Source: Salminus brasiliensis
Lineage: Eukaryota > Chordata > Actinopteri > Characiformes > Bryconidae
Direction: 5' to 3'
Assembly: GCF_030463535.1 (NCBI RefSeq)
Contig: NC_132883.1
Location: forward strand, 34,548,741 to 34,612,740
DNA length: 64,000 nt
Shown here: positions 48,433 through 58,972 of the stretch, in pieces
Position numbering within the stretch: position 1 is the first letter of the stretch
Layout of the letters: each line of letters begins with the position of its first letter
Made by a program: the position numbers and the translations under genes
Notes under the pieces: model-generated
The model's database searches: none
Told to the model about the DNA's origin: nothing
The model's input: the letters and a program-made list of their open reading frames with translations, nothing else

Positions 48433-51400
48433 GGCAGAGGATAAGATGGGCTGGCACGGTAAGCCCCTGCCCAAGGACATGGCTGAGGGCGTGATAAAGG
48501 ACATACAGAGCCGCATTCTGAGCTGCAACAAGCGCCTGTACCCGCCTACACCTGCTGAGGACACACCACTGGTCAGCCTGAAAAATATCAGCATGCCCAG
48601 CTCACCAAGCTACAAACCTGGCGACAAGGTATGACAGTGGTGAAAAACGGCCACAACCAACCCCCGCTAATGTAGGTGGTGATGTTAACTTCTTCAAAGT
48701 GCTACCAGTGCTTTGCAGAACTGTGGGATTTTCCTTCTGGCACCGATAACTCCAACGGGCGTTAGAATTTGGCAAGAAACCAAATTGACACAAATTTCCC
48801 CTTAGCATAAATGGAGTCGGCCAGCCTAGACATGCTTGGCATTACCTTCAAAGTGATCTCAAAAATACTTGCTTATGTGGTATCTGACACTGTCATGCAT
48901 GGTTATCGATGAAAACAGATCAAATTCTAGCTTCATTTTTGTTGTTGCTGATTGGTATATTTTTGCACATTTTATAGGTAAGCGTTACAGATACAGTGTC
49001 AACAATCACATAATCTTATTGTTTAGCATGTGTAATCCACCCCCCACAAAAATCTCAACTTCTCGCTAATAGATCTGCAGTTTTAGGTATTGAGGCTTAT
49101 TCTGCAGTATGTCTAAAGTATTAAAACTTCAGGAGTTTGTGATGGCTTTGTAGTTTAATCAGTTGTCTTGTTTCTCAGGTTGCTACAAGGAAGGCGTACG
49201 GGATGGCCCTGGCAAAACTCGGCCGCTACAATGAGCGCGTCATCGCTTTGGACGGAGACACCAAGAACTCCACCTTCTCGGAAATTTTCAAGAATGAATG
49301 CCCTAATCGCTATGTGGAGTGCTTCATCGCAGAGCAGAACATGGTATGACCTGAAAGCGTTTGGTTCGGAAGTGTTCGCTACAAACACACTTGATTCTTT
49401 CATTAAGAAACTGAAGACAAGTAATTCTCCGATTTCTTTAAGTAGTTCCATTCGAGTTGCAGTTGAACCCCCTTTCTTTGACTTTCTATTGGTAGGAATT
49501 AAATGCCAGTACCTGCACACCAGTGTTTATTCACCAGTGTTTATTTCATTCTCACCCTGTATCATTTTTAATTTATAATAAAAAACACTTCCCAGTGCCT
49601 CAAAATGTAATGCATTACTCAACAGGAAATGATACACAAATCCAGTGTTCCAAAAGTTTTTTTTTTATTGAAACTCTGAAGCTCTAAATGAGTCAGGATA
49701 CGGTGTAGTAAATGTGTTGAACAGTGACGTCTTAAACTGTTTGAGATCATCGTGGTAGATTTTGTGGAACTGCAGTTTTATAATGGAAAGAAGCCAGATT
49801 TGCTAACTTTGCTGCAGGCTCTGAATCAGAGTTGTTCAAGCATGTGCTGAAGCTTTATACAGATTTCCCAAGCCTAAGTGGAAGATTCCATTGAGTGAAA
49901 AAAGGACGTGGACAAAGGCTTACTGTCAGAGCTTTATTGCATAACCTGAACCTACAGATTTGCAAAATGATTTCACATGCTTCCTGTGCAGGGGCTACTC
50001 TTTTCTTTGTACTCTCTAATTCTGGGTAGACTCTGGATCCACTGTGACCCTGAATAGGAAGAAGTAGATAAAAAGATGGATGGATGAATTCCAGTTGATT
50101 GTTGATAAGGCTCTAAGTCTCTTAATGTGCAAACACTTGGACACTTTAGCCATTCTTTAGCTCTTCTTCAGTGCACAGATTGACTAGATATTTGTTACTG
50201 GTGAAAGTGGAGCAAGGTTGTGTATGTAATCCCAGCCGGAAACAAAACCTTGTATCTCCATTTTTAAAAATGTTTTTCTGTTTTTATTATTTATTTATTC
50301 ATTTATTGACCCTATGTGGGAATTTCATAATAAAGTAATATTTTTTTTTCTTCTGCTGAAAACTTATTTTTGTGTTTGTACACACCTTAACACCACTGAT
50401 CTTATATTTTTTCCACTCTCTTTTCCAGGTAAGTGTGGCAGTGGGTTGTGCTGCTCGTGACAGAAACGTTGTCTTTGCCTCCACATTTGCCACGTTCTTC
50501 ACTCGCGCCTACGACCAACTGCGCATGGCCGCCATCTCGGAAAGCAACATCAACCTCTGCGGCTCGCACTGCGGAGTTTCAATTGGTAGTTGTCTGCTCA
50601 CCTTTCACATTTCATCATTTTATTTACTTATTTATTTATTTATTTAAAGTTGAAATTAGTACTTGCCATTGTCCCATTGATGAGAGTGCTTATGGGGTTA
50701 TGGTACTGTTAGTAGCAGAGAAAAGTAAAAGTGTATTCTTTTTTTTTTTTATATAATGTGGTGTTTTTTGTGGGGTTCTCTCCCCATGTTGTCCCCATCA
50801 GCTCTCTTTCTGTTTTCCACTTTAGCATTTTAGAATGAGCTATCTCTATAATGTTTAACAGCCAGCATAAGCCACTGTTTTTCCTTCTCTTGTTTAGTCC
50901 TTCCTGTAAATATTCCCCACATCTTTCTCCTCCTCATTTCTCCACACTTGCACTCCGTGGCATTCAGTTGATTGGTCTCTTTCTCCCTCCCACTCACTCT
51001 CTCTCTCTGTGTGGAAGTGGTGCGAGGGCTCCTGGTTTTCCTTTAGCTTCTTCAGGTACATTGCATGCCGCGTGGTCCGACACTACAGCGCATGCCTGTT
51101 TGCTATTGTGCTATTATAATTTGGTCACTTGACATGACCTCTGTGTGTGCATGTGTTGATGTTTAAGGAGAGGACGGTCCCTCTCAGATGGGCCTGGAAG
51201 ACTTGGCTATGTTCCGAGCCATTCCCACGGCAACCGTATTCTACCCTAGTGATGGGGTGTCCACTGAGAAGGCTGTGGAGCTGGCTGCCAACACAAAGGT
51301 ACCCATAGTCCTCTCTGAACCAGTATATGACCAATTGGTATGTCTTGATCAAAGGACTGTTGATGGGTAGACTGTGTCTGTGAGAGCATCCTTAGAGGCA

Positions 51401-54400
51401 TTTCTTTGCAGCTGGCACAGGGGTCTATATAAAGGAGGCTTAGTCTTGGTTATCCTCCACCTAGCAGAATTTAGCTCCACTCCAGTCTAATACATTTGAC
51501 CCATGTAATTTCAGGCCTTTCAGGTCTCCAGGGTGGATCTCCAAGAGCGGCTGCATTTGATAGATTTGTTTGTGATTATTTTGTGATTTATTTAAACTAA
51601 TGCCCCTAAATACACCTACTTAGACAGCTATAGTCTTATATGGGCAAGGTTTATTGTAAGTAGTCAGCTCCTCCACAATTGTAGCCTCTCACTCTCGTTC
51701 TCATTCATACAGCTTATGGATTCTTGTAACAGTGTAATCTCACAAGGAGTTTCCCTCTTTACTAATTCCTTTTTGCTGCTTATTGATTTACCCAGTTATC
51801 CCTAGTGCAATGTTTAGCTTAGTCTGCTGATGGCACCTTCCATGGCTAACATTATATTACTGGTATTGTTAACAGAATCATTTAGTCATTTAGAACCATT
51901 TCTATCGGTCCATTTATCATGACATTTTGACCCAAACTGCCAGATAATGTAAAAATAATAATTTTGAGCTTAAGATTTTAGCTCTGTGCCTACAAAAAAG
52001 GGAAGCAAAATAGAAATGTTGTCATTATAGCCACAAATATTGGCACCTCTGCTCTTCTTGTCTTTCAGGAAGTGGTGCATTTCCTGAAAAAAGTGCAAGG
52101 ATGCTAATATTTTTGGCCATAACTGTATGTGGCAATTATAGCCTAAAATAATGTTTTCAGAGTCATGTTGACTGATCTCTAATAGGGACTGGTCTTCTAA
52201 TAGGGTGAATAGTGTCTTTCGTTGGCACTCTGCGCCTGACAGTGGTTGGTGTGGCGCAACAGATAACACCACTACCTGCCAGTGAGCTACCACACCATGT
52301 GGGAGACTGGGGTTCAATTCCCAGTCTGCGCTACATCAATAAGAGTCTTTGGGCAAGACTCCTAATACTAGGTTGGCCCATTTTGTAATACGAGTAACCT
52401 TGTAAGTCGTTCTGGATAAGAGCATCAGCTAAATGCCATAAATGTAAATGTAAATGATATGCTGCTACTGCACTATTTAACTTTGGTAGAGAGTGCACAA
52501 GACCTCTCACAAGAACTGTGTAATTTGGTGTAACCAGCATCATATTTGTGTAAAATCCTGCAAAGTTAGTCTACCGCATCTTTCCATATGGTTCTTTTAC
52601 TTCAGAAGCTGGTTCTGTATCTCTTAAAGTGTGATTTATATTTACTGCAGTGGTTTTATTCCCCAACTGTAGTGGGAAATAAATAATGCCAATTTTCAGG
52701 TGAATACAAGCAGCATTAGGCTTGTGAACTACATTTTATTAATTTAACTATGTCACTGTGTTATATAATTTGATCCACAAGAACTGTGTTCCTTTGAAAC
52801 CTTAAGTTCACAGGCTCTTAAAAAGTCTTTATTTTTGTCTCCCAACTCCTTTTGTTCCAGGGCATTTGTTTCATCAGAACCAGTCGCCCTGAAAATGCCA
52901 TCATCTACAACAACAGCGAAGACTTCCACATAGGACAGGCAAAGGTATGTACAAATGAACTCTTCCCCTGGCTTTGATGAGTGTTATTTTATACTCATGG
53001 TGACATTTACATGCAGGTGGTACTTAAGAGCAATGATGACCACGTCACTGTGATTGGAGCAGGGGTCACTCTGCATGAGGCACTTTCGGCAGCTGAGCAG
53101 CTAAAGAAAGGTATGCTATGCAAGCCAGGGTCCAGATGTGTAGCACAATGTATGCCTGTATGAACCTGCATGCAATTGCATGAACTACAGTACTCTCCTA
53201 AAAAAGATTCTTTAATGGTTCTGTTTAGAACCATGACCACTCAAAGAGACATTTCAATGGAATTATAGTTGCCCACCCTTCATTACTGACCACATTAAAG
53301 TTTACATGGACTCTATCTATTAATCTTCTAATTGCTGGGTTTCTGTAAAGCTGCTTTGCGACAACATCAGTTGTAAAAAGTGCTATACAAATCAATCTGG
53401 TTTGATTTGATATGGTTCTTTTCCTGGCCAAATGGCTTTTCTTTATGAAGAAAGGAATGTGGTTCTTTGCGGAATCCTTTAAAAAATAGTGAAATATGGC
53501 ATGAACCAGTTTTACTATTGAAAGAACCTATTTTAAGTACTGTATAGAACCATTTTGCTACAAATTGGACACTCTTTCTAGAAGCCCTACTGTTTAAGTG
53601 TCCATTTCCGTAATACTGTCGCTGGCATGGATCCTAAGAACCAAGAGATCTCAAGCTTTAAGGAATTACACCTGAAAGCTTGAGTTTAGCCTTCTTATGG
53701 ACACTTTCCCATGGCATTATTTGTTACTTGCAATCTGCATGCATTTACTCAAACATATATTGGCTCAAATATCCTGTCTGTGTAGCATTAGGTTTTAAGA
53801 TGTTCTGGCTGTATATGATAAATAATGCACCATCAATGATATCTTGTCTCCCCAGAGAGGATCAATATTCGTGTGATTGACCCATTTACAATTAAACCCC
53901 TGGACTCAAAGACCATCATCGACAATGCCAAAGCTACGAGGGGTCGCATCATCACTGTGGAGGACCACTACTATGAAGGTGAGGCTCCAACATTAGAATG
54001 TTTTGGTGCACACTAAATTGTTCATGAATCATTATTGTGATTTTTGTCTTTGTAATCCCACTATCGCACAAGGCTTCAATATATCAAAACAATCAGTCCC
54101 ATCTGCTTTTATTTATTAAAGTTGCCTACCGTCAAATCTGTCCGCAAATTCCACCGACAACTCTCAAATACTACATTTTTGTAACAGTCAACAAGAAGCA
54201 CATCTACCAGTGACAGTGAACTGGTTAAAATACTGTCACTAAGTATTTTTGTGTTTTTTTATGTGGAGTGGAGAATTTAAAAGATAAGGGTAGAAAATGA
54301 TTACATATTAAATATTCTAGATACATTCTCATTCATTTCTGTCCACTTATTTTTCTAAAATCTGTTTGTCCATCTTACATTCGTGTATGATGGTTAAATA

Positions 54401-55268
54401 AGATGTGTCTTTATTTGTCATTTAATGTTTTCTGATCAAGGAATAGGCCTACTTTGCACTATATTGTCCTTTCAATGGAGAAGCTACATTCAAAATACTG
54501 TGTATTCACGGACTAGACTTGATCTAATGATTTAGATGGTAAGTGTCATAACTGGGTTCTTTTTGGAACAGAGCTCTGCAGAGATTAGTATTTTTCCTCG
54601 TTTTCCTAGTATTTCCAGGCATACCATGTGGTCCCACCAAACTTCTCAATTAGGTCGAATTTTTGGTTCTTCTGCTGCCATTTAAACACTCAGCTTAGCT
54701 CAGCTGATTAGAATGTGAAATGCTTACGTTGAATATTAAACACAGCTAAAGTCTACAGTGGACATCATGTTAGGAGTACTGGAAGAAGGAAGACGTATTT
54801 TATCAATCAATGCAAACCTCTCATTCCAATAAGCATGTACACTACACAATGCGTTCAATAGACTGAGGCAAATGAAGTGCTCATTTTAATACTGATTATA
54901 CTGTGTGACGCATAATCAGAACTGCCCACAATAAGGGTAGACCCTCCTGCTTATATCAGCTCAAATATTAATAATCGCAACATTTAAGAGTTTGTACTGG
55001 ATTTTGCCACCACGATAAAGTCAAATCAAATAAGGAATTTTGTGAAGCTCTACACCCCTCATACATATGCAATTCTGCAGGTGGTCTTGGTGAGGCCGTG
55101 TGTTCAGCCGTGGTCTCTGAGCCCAGTTTCACGGTGCACCGGCTGGCTGTGGGTCACGTCCCAAGAAGCGGCAAGCCCAACGAGCTGCTCAGGCTGTTCG
55201 GAATCGACCGTGACTCCATTGCCCAAGCTGTCAGAAAGATGCTCAGCAGCACCACGAATGCCAAGTAA
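36097..55268 (+). CDS. tkt: Transketolase (Tkt), complete
   Basis: Cytosolic ThDP enzyme of the non-oxidative pentose phosphate pathway; moves two-carbon units from ketoses to aldoses. Exons: 36097-36203, 38643-38760, 40387-40500, 42293-42390, 44914-45105, 45619-45737, 48432-48628, 49179-49343, 50429-50585, 51168-51298, 52861-52944, 53017-53110, 53856-53978, 55081-55268; all phases join, 628 aa (human 623). It begins [10 protein letters not shown]. Conserved site residues visible: His37 (GSGHP), His77 (KGHAAP), His110 (GHPVP), Asp155 and Asn185 of the ThDP-metal motif (GDGEMSEG...LDIN), His258 (GWHGKPLP), the ThDP-activating Glu367 (IAEQNM), His417 (CGSHCG) and Arg475 (RTSRPEN). Numbers after about 310 run one ahead of human. 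ThDP-binding, pyrimidine-binding and C-terminal domains are all complete. Close relatives are tktl genes, but the full ThDP domain and synteny support tkt. Which teleost paralogue (a or b) is unknown. Confidence 0.97.
37575..37990. repeat. Degenerate tandem repeat of AGCAACCACCTGGCAACC-like units
   Basis: Repeated phrases of the form GCAACCA..TGGCAACCA, CCTAGCAA and ATAGCAACT occur every 20-40 bp over about 400 bp inside tkt intron 1. The units are strongly diverged, so the exact unit length is not clear by eye. The minus frame over 37718-37993 is an artefact of it. Confidence 0.7.
38060..38277 (+). mobile_element. Short TIR element (ACAGGAGAAGG family), near full length
   Basis: Left end CACTGTCCAATAAAACACAT, right end reading back as CACGGTCCAATAAAAACCAT. 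The inner part has GGCGACTTTACAGGAGAAGG and TTTTGGAGCATTTCTATTC. Lies in tkt intron 1. Confidence 0.75.
40204..40331. mobile_element. Small inverted-repeat (MITE-like) element in tkt intron 2
   Basis: Left arm 40204-40247 and right arm 40289-40331 are imperfect reverse complements over about 43 bp, centred on GGATTAAGCCTAGTACTGGA / TCTTGGACTAGGCTTAATCC. The short central part is about 40 bp. Looks like a non-autonomous DNA transposon remnant of a kind common in fish; superfamily not determined. Confidence 0.7.
41075..41240 (+). repeat. Fragment of the ACAGGAGAAGG TIR-element family (tkt intron 3)
   Basis: TTGCTGTCCAATAGAAAAAC, TGACAACTTTACAGGAGAAG and AGAGCATTTCTATTCATC match the 38060-38277 copy in order; the right terminus is not clear. 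Confidence 0.7.
42728..42782 (+). repeat. (CT)n microsatellite, tkt intron 4
   Basis: About 25 CT units with one interruption near its end. Confidence 0.9.
43470..43665 (-). mobile_element. Tc1/mariner transposase fragment
   Basis: On the minus strand one frame reads [18 protein letters not shown] then MVWSDESR, the typical stretch around the first catalytic aspartate (SDES) of Tc1-like transposases. It is a short, isolated piece and is dead. Its wording differs from the relic at 34050-34600, so it is another Tc1 family. Confidence 0.75.
43745..43885 (+). repeat. Fragment of the ACAGGAGAAGG TIR-element family (tkt intron 4)
   Basis: TGTATCTCCAAAAATTACAG, GAGAAGGAAAAGAACCTTTT and GTGCATTTCTGTTGGTCCA in family order; ends at CAACTGCCAGATTGCCAG, a phrase echoed at 51940. 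Confidence 0.65.
44055..44088 (+). repeat. (GT)n microsatellite, tkt intron 4
   Basis: Uninterrupted GT run of about 17 units. Confidence 0.9.
45106..45618 (+). other. tkt: tkt intron 5
   Basis: 513 bp, donor GTAAGT, acceptor GTGTGTGTAG. AT-rich; nothing recognisable. Confidence 0.75.
45885..47171 (-). mobile_element. 5'-truncated L2-like non-LTR retrotransposon (LINE), dead
   Basis: Minus strand. It begins near 47171 inside the reverse transcriptase ([19 protein letters not shown]), continues with [19 protein letters not shown], then in a shifted frame YHPYADDT (catalytic YADD box), [31 protein letters not shown], and after another shift [19 protein letters not shown] at the C-terminus. 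There are at least two frameshifts. The 3' end carries GCTCTGGATAAGAGCGTCTG followed by AAATG-rich short repeats. The 11-mer AGTAGTTAAGA occurs on both sides (45829-45839 and 47172-47182), a candidate target-site duplication. The wording fits the L2/CR1 side of the LINE tree. Confidence 0.85.
48398..48429 (+). repeat. tkt: (CT)n microsatellite forming the polypyrimidine tract of tkt exon 7
   Basis: About 16 CT units run directly into the acceptor (CTCTCAG) of exon 7, leaving no other pyrimidine tract. No alternative acceptor seen nearby. Confidence 0.85.
48629..51167 (+). other. tkt: tkt introns 7, 8 and 9
   Basis: Intron 7 is 48629-49178, intron 8 is 49344-50428 and intron 9 is 50586-51167, with donors GTATGA, GTATGA and GTAGTT. 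Intron 8 includes a short match to the TIR-element family (about 50235-50275). The acceptor of intron 8 is followed directly by GTAAGT. Otherwise nothing recognisable. Confidence 0.75.
51299..52860 (+). other. tkt: tkt intron 10
   Basis: 1.56 kb, donor GTACCC, acceptor TTTGTTCCAG. It contains a fragment of the TIR-element family (about 51870-51965) and a tRNA-derived SINE (52243-52456). No gene. Confidence 0.75.
52243..52456 (+). mobile_element. tRNA-derived SINE with LINE-type 3' tail
   Basis: RNA polymerase III A box TGGCGCAACAG at 52252-52262 and B box GGTTCAATTCC at 52311-52321 are both intact. The 3' end (about 52390-52456) reads GTTCTGGATAAGAGCATCAG then AAATGTAAATGTAAAT, the same tail as the LINE at 45885-47171. 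This is the architecture of V-SINEs in fish. Confidence 0.85.
53111..53855 (+). other. tkt: tkt intron 12 with nested repeats
   Basis: 745 bp. A TTCTTTAATGGTTCTGTTTA-type element (from about 53193, resumed about 53412-53560) appears to be interrupted by a minus-strand copy (about 53330-53411) of the repeat also found at 13690-13890. Confidence 0.55.
53330..53411 (-). repeat. Interspersed repeat, same family as 13690-13890
   Basis: On the minus strand the phrases AAATCAAACCAGATTGATTT, AGCACTTTTTACAACTGATG and TTGTCGCAAAGCAGCTTTAC match the plus-strand copy at 13710-13780. Class not determined. Confidence 0.65.
53979..55080 (+). other. tkt: tkt intron 13
   Basis: 1.1 kb, donor GTGAGG, acceptor ATTCTGCAG. 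AT-rich; I see no repeat or gene in it. Confidence 0.75.
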
Positions 55269-55629
55269 CCCGGCAACAACCTGGCAACCATATTCAGTCA
55301 TGCACTGCAGCAATGCCAGGGAAGAGGTTCCTGCCCTTCTGCTGTCCAATCAGAACTGAGGATCAGAAAGGATGAAACATCAAAGAGATTAAAAGGGAAA
55401 AAGAAGTGTTTGCTGTTGACGGTCACTGCTGTGATTTCTTTTATTTTAGCCCTGGGTTGGTCTAAACTGTGTTAATGATGGTTTATCACTCTCTTCTGAG
55501 CCCCAGATATAAATAGTGTTTGTTTAAGCAGTATTTCAACATTTTGGCAAGCTAACTAGCATCTAGCCTCAGCATTTCTCTAATGCTTAACGACAAGTTC
55601 TGTGGATTAGGGTTATGGAGTCAGTGGGT

Positions 55630-55810
55630 CCAACCCTGGTCCTTGAGGACCCCCTGCCCTGCACATTTTAGTGTTTACTCTGCTCACAACACACCTCATC
55701 AAGTTATCTAATCAGCTAATTAACAAGCCCTTCTTGAGTTGAAGGTAGAGTGGTAGAGCGAGGAACCACTAAAATGTGCTGGGCAGGGTGTCCTCCAGGA
55801 CCAGAGTTGG
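55630..55810. mobile_element. MITE-like inverted-repeat element within the tkt 3' UTR
   Basis: The 44-bp arms at 55630-55673 and 55767-55810 are near-perfect reverse complements (CCTGGTCCTTGAGGAC...CACATTTTAGTG against CACTAAAATGTGCTGGGCAG...CCAGGACCAG). The middle is about 93 bp. The whole piece would be transcribed with tkt. Confidence 0.8.
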
Positions 55811-56161
55811 GAACCACTGGTCAGCTAGTTTACACTGTAACTCTACAAACAACTCAACAACATTTGTTAAACTGAGCTCCATCACAAATACTTTATACAG
55901 AGAAGGAGATGGAGAGAGTGATTGTGTGAAAGAATAGTGCTAAATAGATCCCGTCTTTGCTAGAGGTTGAGTAATTGCCAAAATGTTGAACTATGGCAAT
56001 AAGAGAATCGCTAAACGTTAATGCTGAGTAATACGGTCACTCTTATCACTAATGCAATACCACACACACCCTTCTGATGAAGGCCCCTTTTTTCATTTTT
56101 TTTTTCTGTGTCCCATGTGAGGGCTGAACTGGCTTGATTTTGGAACTGTTTTGTTTTTTTT

Positions 56162-56184
56162 AATAAACCATTACACTAAATAAA
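56162..56184 (+). promoter_or_regulatory. tkt: Tandem polyadenylation signals of tkt
   Basis: AATAAA at 56162-56167 and again at 56179-56184, followed by T/G-rich sequence, about 0.9 kb after the stop codon. Confidence 0.65.
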
Positions 56185-57484
56185 ATATACATATATTTTT
56201 GGTTCTCTTGTATTTGTCTTAGGCACCTAAAAAACAGTTTAAAAACATTTATTCTGGCAGAAATTGTGTTTTGCCATTAAAATTATATAGCTTACAAGAA
56301 TGTTATGCTTTCAAAAGGTAGTTGATCTCTTCTGAGCTGGTTTAAATGACAAAGGTTCCACCTTTCTCCTGCGTGCCCCCGTCCATCATCATAATTTCTT
56401 CGAATTTATCCCCAGCACCCCACCTGGTTAAATTAACTGTATTTATTTTTAAGTATTTAAACCTGGTGTTGGAAGATACTGTATCTACAAATGATTAATA
56501 GTACTACTTGTAGTCATTTTTCATGTTGGTGCTTTTCTAGAGCAAATAAACCAACTGTCTAGATAACTGCATTTTAAAAGACACATTTCTGAGGTGTCCA
56601 AGACGTCTGTACGTTTCTGTGTGTTCATGCATTAGGTGTGCCACCCTGGTACCCTGGTTAGAATGGACATCCAATTACTCCAACCTGGTTTGTTTTCTTA
56701 CTATCACTAACAGTATCTAGGGAGTTTGTTTTCATTTTGGATCGTGTCCTCAGAAGGCCTTTAATCAGTCTTAGTTTGGCTAGAGAGTGCAGAATGAGAG
56801 CCAAGGTTACAGCTAGGTGTGACTAAGCTAATGTCCTAAGCTCAGAGTCCTGCTGGTGGCCAATGTCAGGAGCAAACAAGCCGAGCTAGAAACAATAAGA
56901 TCATGTGTACTCCACACATTCGCGTCTGTAACCTTATTGCTTCTCTTGCATCTGCAGCCAATTTTACTACTTATAATTACTACAATAACATTAATATTAT
57001 TATTATTATTTAAAGGGCCTACATTGTCGAAAGCCAAATTTCCCTCACTTTTTTTGTTCAGTGTAGTATATGCAAAGTTTTACCACATACCATTAACTAC
57101 CCAGTTCATATATGGTAACTAAGCTAAAGTTTTAAGGAGTGTTTCAACCTGGGCTGCTCTTTAAATGAGGTGCAATACAGGGCAGCCAGTTAGAGATCAT
57201 GTGTATGTAAAGGCACAGTTATACAATCTAGCTGTATAATTCTAAGGGATAAAGAAAAGTTGGAAAATGGTAACTGAAAAAAGGAAGTCATGTATATAGT
57301 GCAGCTTTAGCTTGTTTTAAAAAGTGTTGAAATATGACAAGGTTACTTGAAAGAACAAAGAAAAAAGGCAAACAAGCTTGAAACCTGAAGAGAATAAATA
57401 GGAGACCACTATAGGAAATGAGCCACTTATTTTTTACTTGAAGATGCTGCTGCTATGATTTGATAATTACTGGTTGAAACTCGG

Positions 57485-57522
<38 letters not shown>

Positions 57523-57564
57523 CACATAACTCCTAGTATGATGTTGGTCAGCACAGGCATCAGT

Positions 57565-57725
57565 TGGATGTATTAGAGCTGGGGAGCAGTGCCTTCCTCA
57601 GAGCGAGCTGGCTGCCTAGCTGGTGTGGTGGTTTGAAAAAAGAGGTGATGGCTGGCTTCATGCATGTCTTAATCCTCCTAGTGTTGGAGGCATTGCTAGG
57701 GGGAGCTCATATGAACAGGGATTCG
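57565..57725 (+). mobile_element. SINE fragment, family shared with 58365-58565 and 61560-61930
   Basis: Shared phrases with the minus-strand copy at 61560-61930: GAAAA.AGAGGTG, GGC.GACTTCA/GGCTTCATG, TCCTCCTAGTGTT/CCTCCTAGTGTT. Only the 3' half is present. Confidence 0.65.
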
Positions 57726-58364
57726 GTATGTGACCTCTCCAAATTGGGTAGAATATGCCCATTATCAGAATCACCTCCGAGCAGTAAAATGCATGACCTC
57801 AAAAAGAAAGCATCTGCTAGATACGCTCTGAAACACCAAGATACTCTCCATGTATTTTTTATAATTCATGTGTGTTAATTATTAAGGAGACGGCAACATT
57901 TTCAGCAGTGTTGGATCATATGAATCAGCCTCCAGCTCCGCACTGAAGCTTCCCTTATTCTCTGCTGGATAGCAGGGCAGTAGAATAACTACAGTAGGTT
58001 CTCCTTTAAAGTGATGTTTTGACCAAATTGGACACCATTTTTTCTCTATCCCAAACATAGCTGATCAGCCAAGACATGTCTGGTGTCTGAAGTTTGTTTT
58101 TTTAGTTTTGGATGATGACTTTCTGGCTTAAAGATGCCACTACAATCAATATCCTTTTGTATACTATTGTAGACAACAGTGTGTCATACAGTGCCAGACA
58201 GCACATAAAGAAGTCTGTCTGAGATTACTTCACTTATTTTAAAAAGCAAAAAAAAAAAGCGAGTAGGTTTGGGATGACTGAAAGAATGAAGATTGCAGGA
58301 TTTAGATCTTCCATAATGAAGATAGCTTTGAAAATATGTTGAGAGAACGATACACACACTCAGC

Positions 58365-58565
58365 CTCTTTTCGAACAGCTGATGCTGCATTGCCAGGCAG
58401 CCAAGGAAGAAAGCACCGGGTCCCCAGCTCCACCACACCAGTTAACAGACGCCTGTGCCAGCCAACATTGATTCAAGAGAGATGAGGGGAGAGAGAGCAC
58501 AACAATTGTGCTCTCCTGGATGCTGTGCCATATGTTGGCCATAGTTACTCCGCAACACCTCACTC
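58365..58565 (-). mobile_element. SINE fragment, 5'-proximal and central part
   Basis: On the minus strand: GAGAGCACAATTGTTGTGCT, GGCTGGCACAGGCGTCTGTT, AACTGGTGTGG, then TTCGAAAAGAGGC. The 61560-61930 copy has the matching GAGAGCACAATTGG, ACCGGCACAGGCATCTGTTA and TTTGAAAAGAGGTGG. The Pol III boxes are degraded. Confidence 0.7.
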
Positions 58566-58774
58566 ACAAAATCCCAGTTATATTAACTTAGAATGCAAAC
58601 AAATTCATATTTCATGTTAACCATGGAAATAGTAAGGTATGGTAAAGTGTTAAAACAACACAGCAATAAATAACTATAAGTCAGAGAAATTACAATCCTA
58701 AATTGTATTTCATTGCTGTAGCAAAAAGAAAAGAATCAGTTTTAGCCATTCTTCACTTTTTGACATAATGTAAG

Positions 58775-58972
58775 AATAACAGGTTTTATATTATTCTTTA
58801 CATCGTGTGAGAAGTTCATGGTGAATAGACCAATAGAAATGCTCCAAAATTACTTGGAATAAAATATCTTTACACTGACTTCCTAAATGTTAAGGTTTTC
58901 GTCCTCCTCCTGTAAAGCTGCCATTTAGAGATACAAGGTTTTTGCATGACAACTACGATATATTGGGCAAAT
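58775..58972 (-). repeat. Fragment of the ACAGGAGAAGG TIR-element family (intergenic)
   Basis: Minus strand: GTTGTCATGCAAAAACCTTG, TGTATCTCTAAATGGCAGC, TTTACAGGAGGAGGACG, GGAGCATTTCTATTGGTC in family order. Confidence 0.7.

Larger units (their letters stand above)
55269..56205 (+). other. tkt: tkt 3' UTR
   Basis: From the TAA at 55266-55268 to just after two AATAAA hexamers at 56162-56167 and 56179-56184. A fold-back element (55630-55810) lies inside it. The end position is inferred from the hexamers. Confidence 0.65.
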
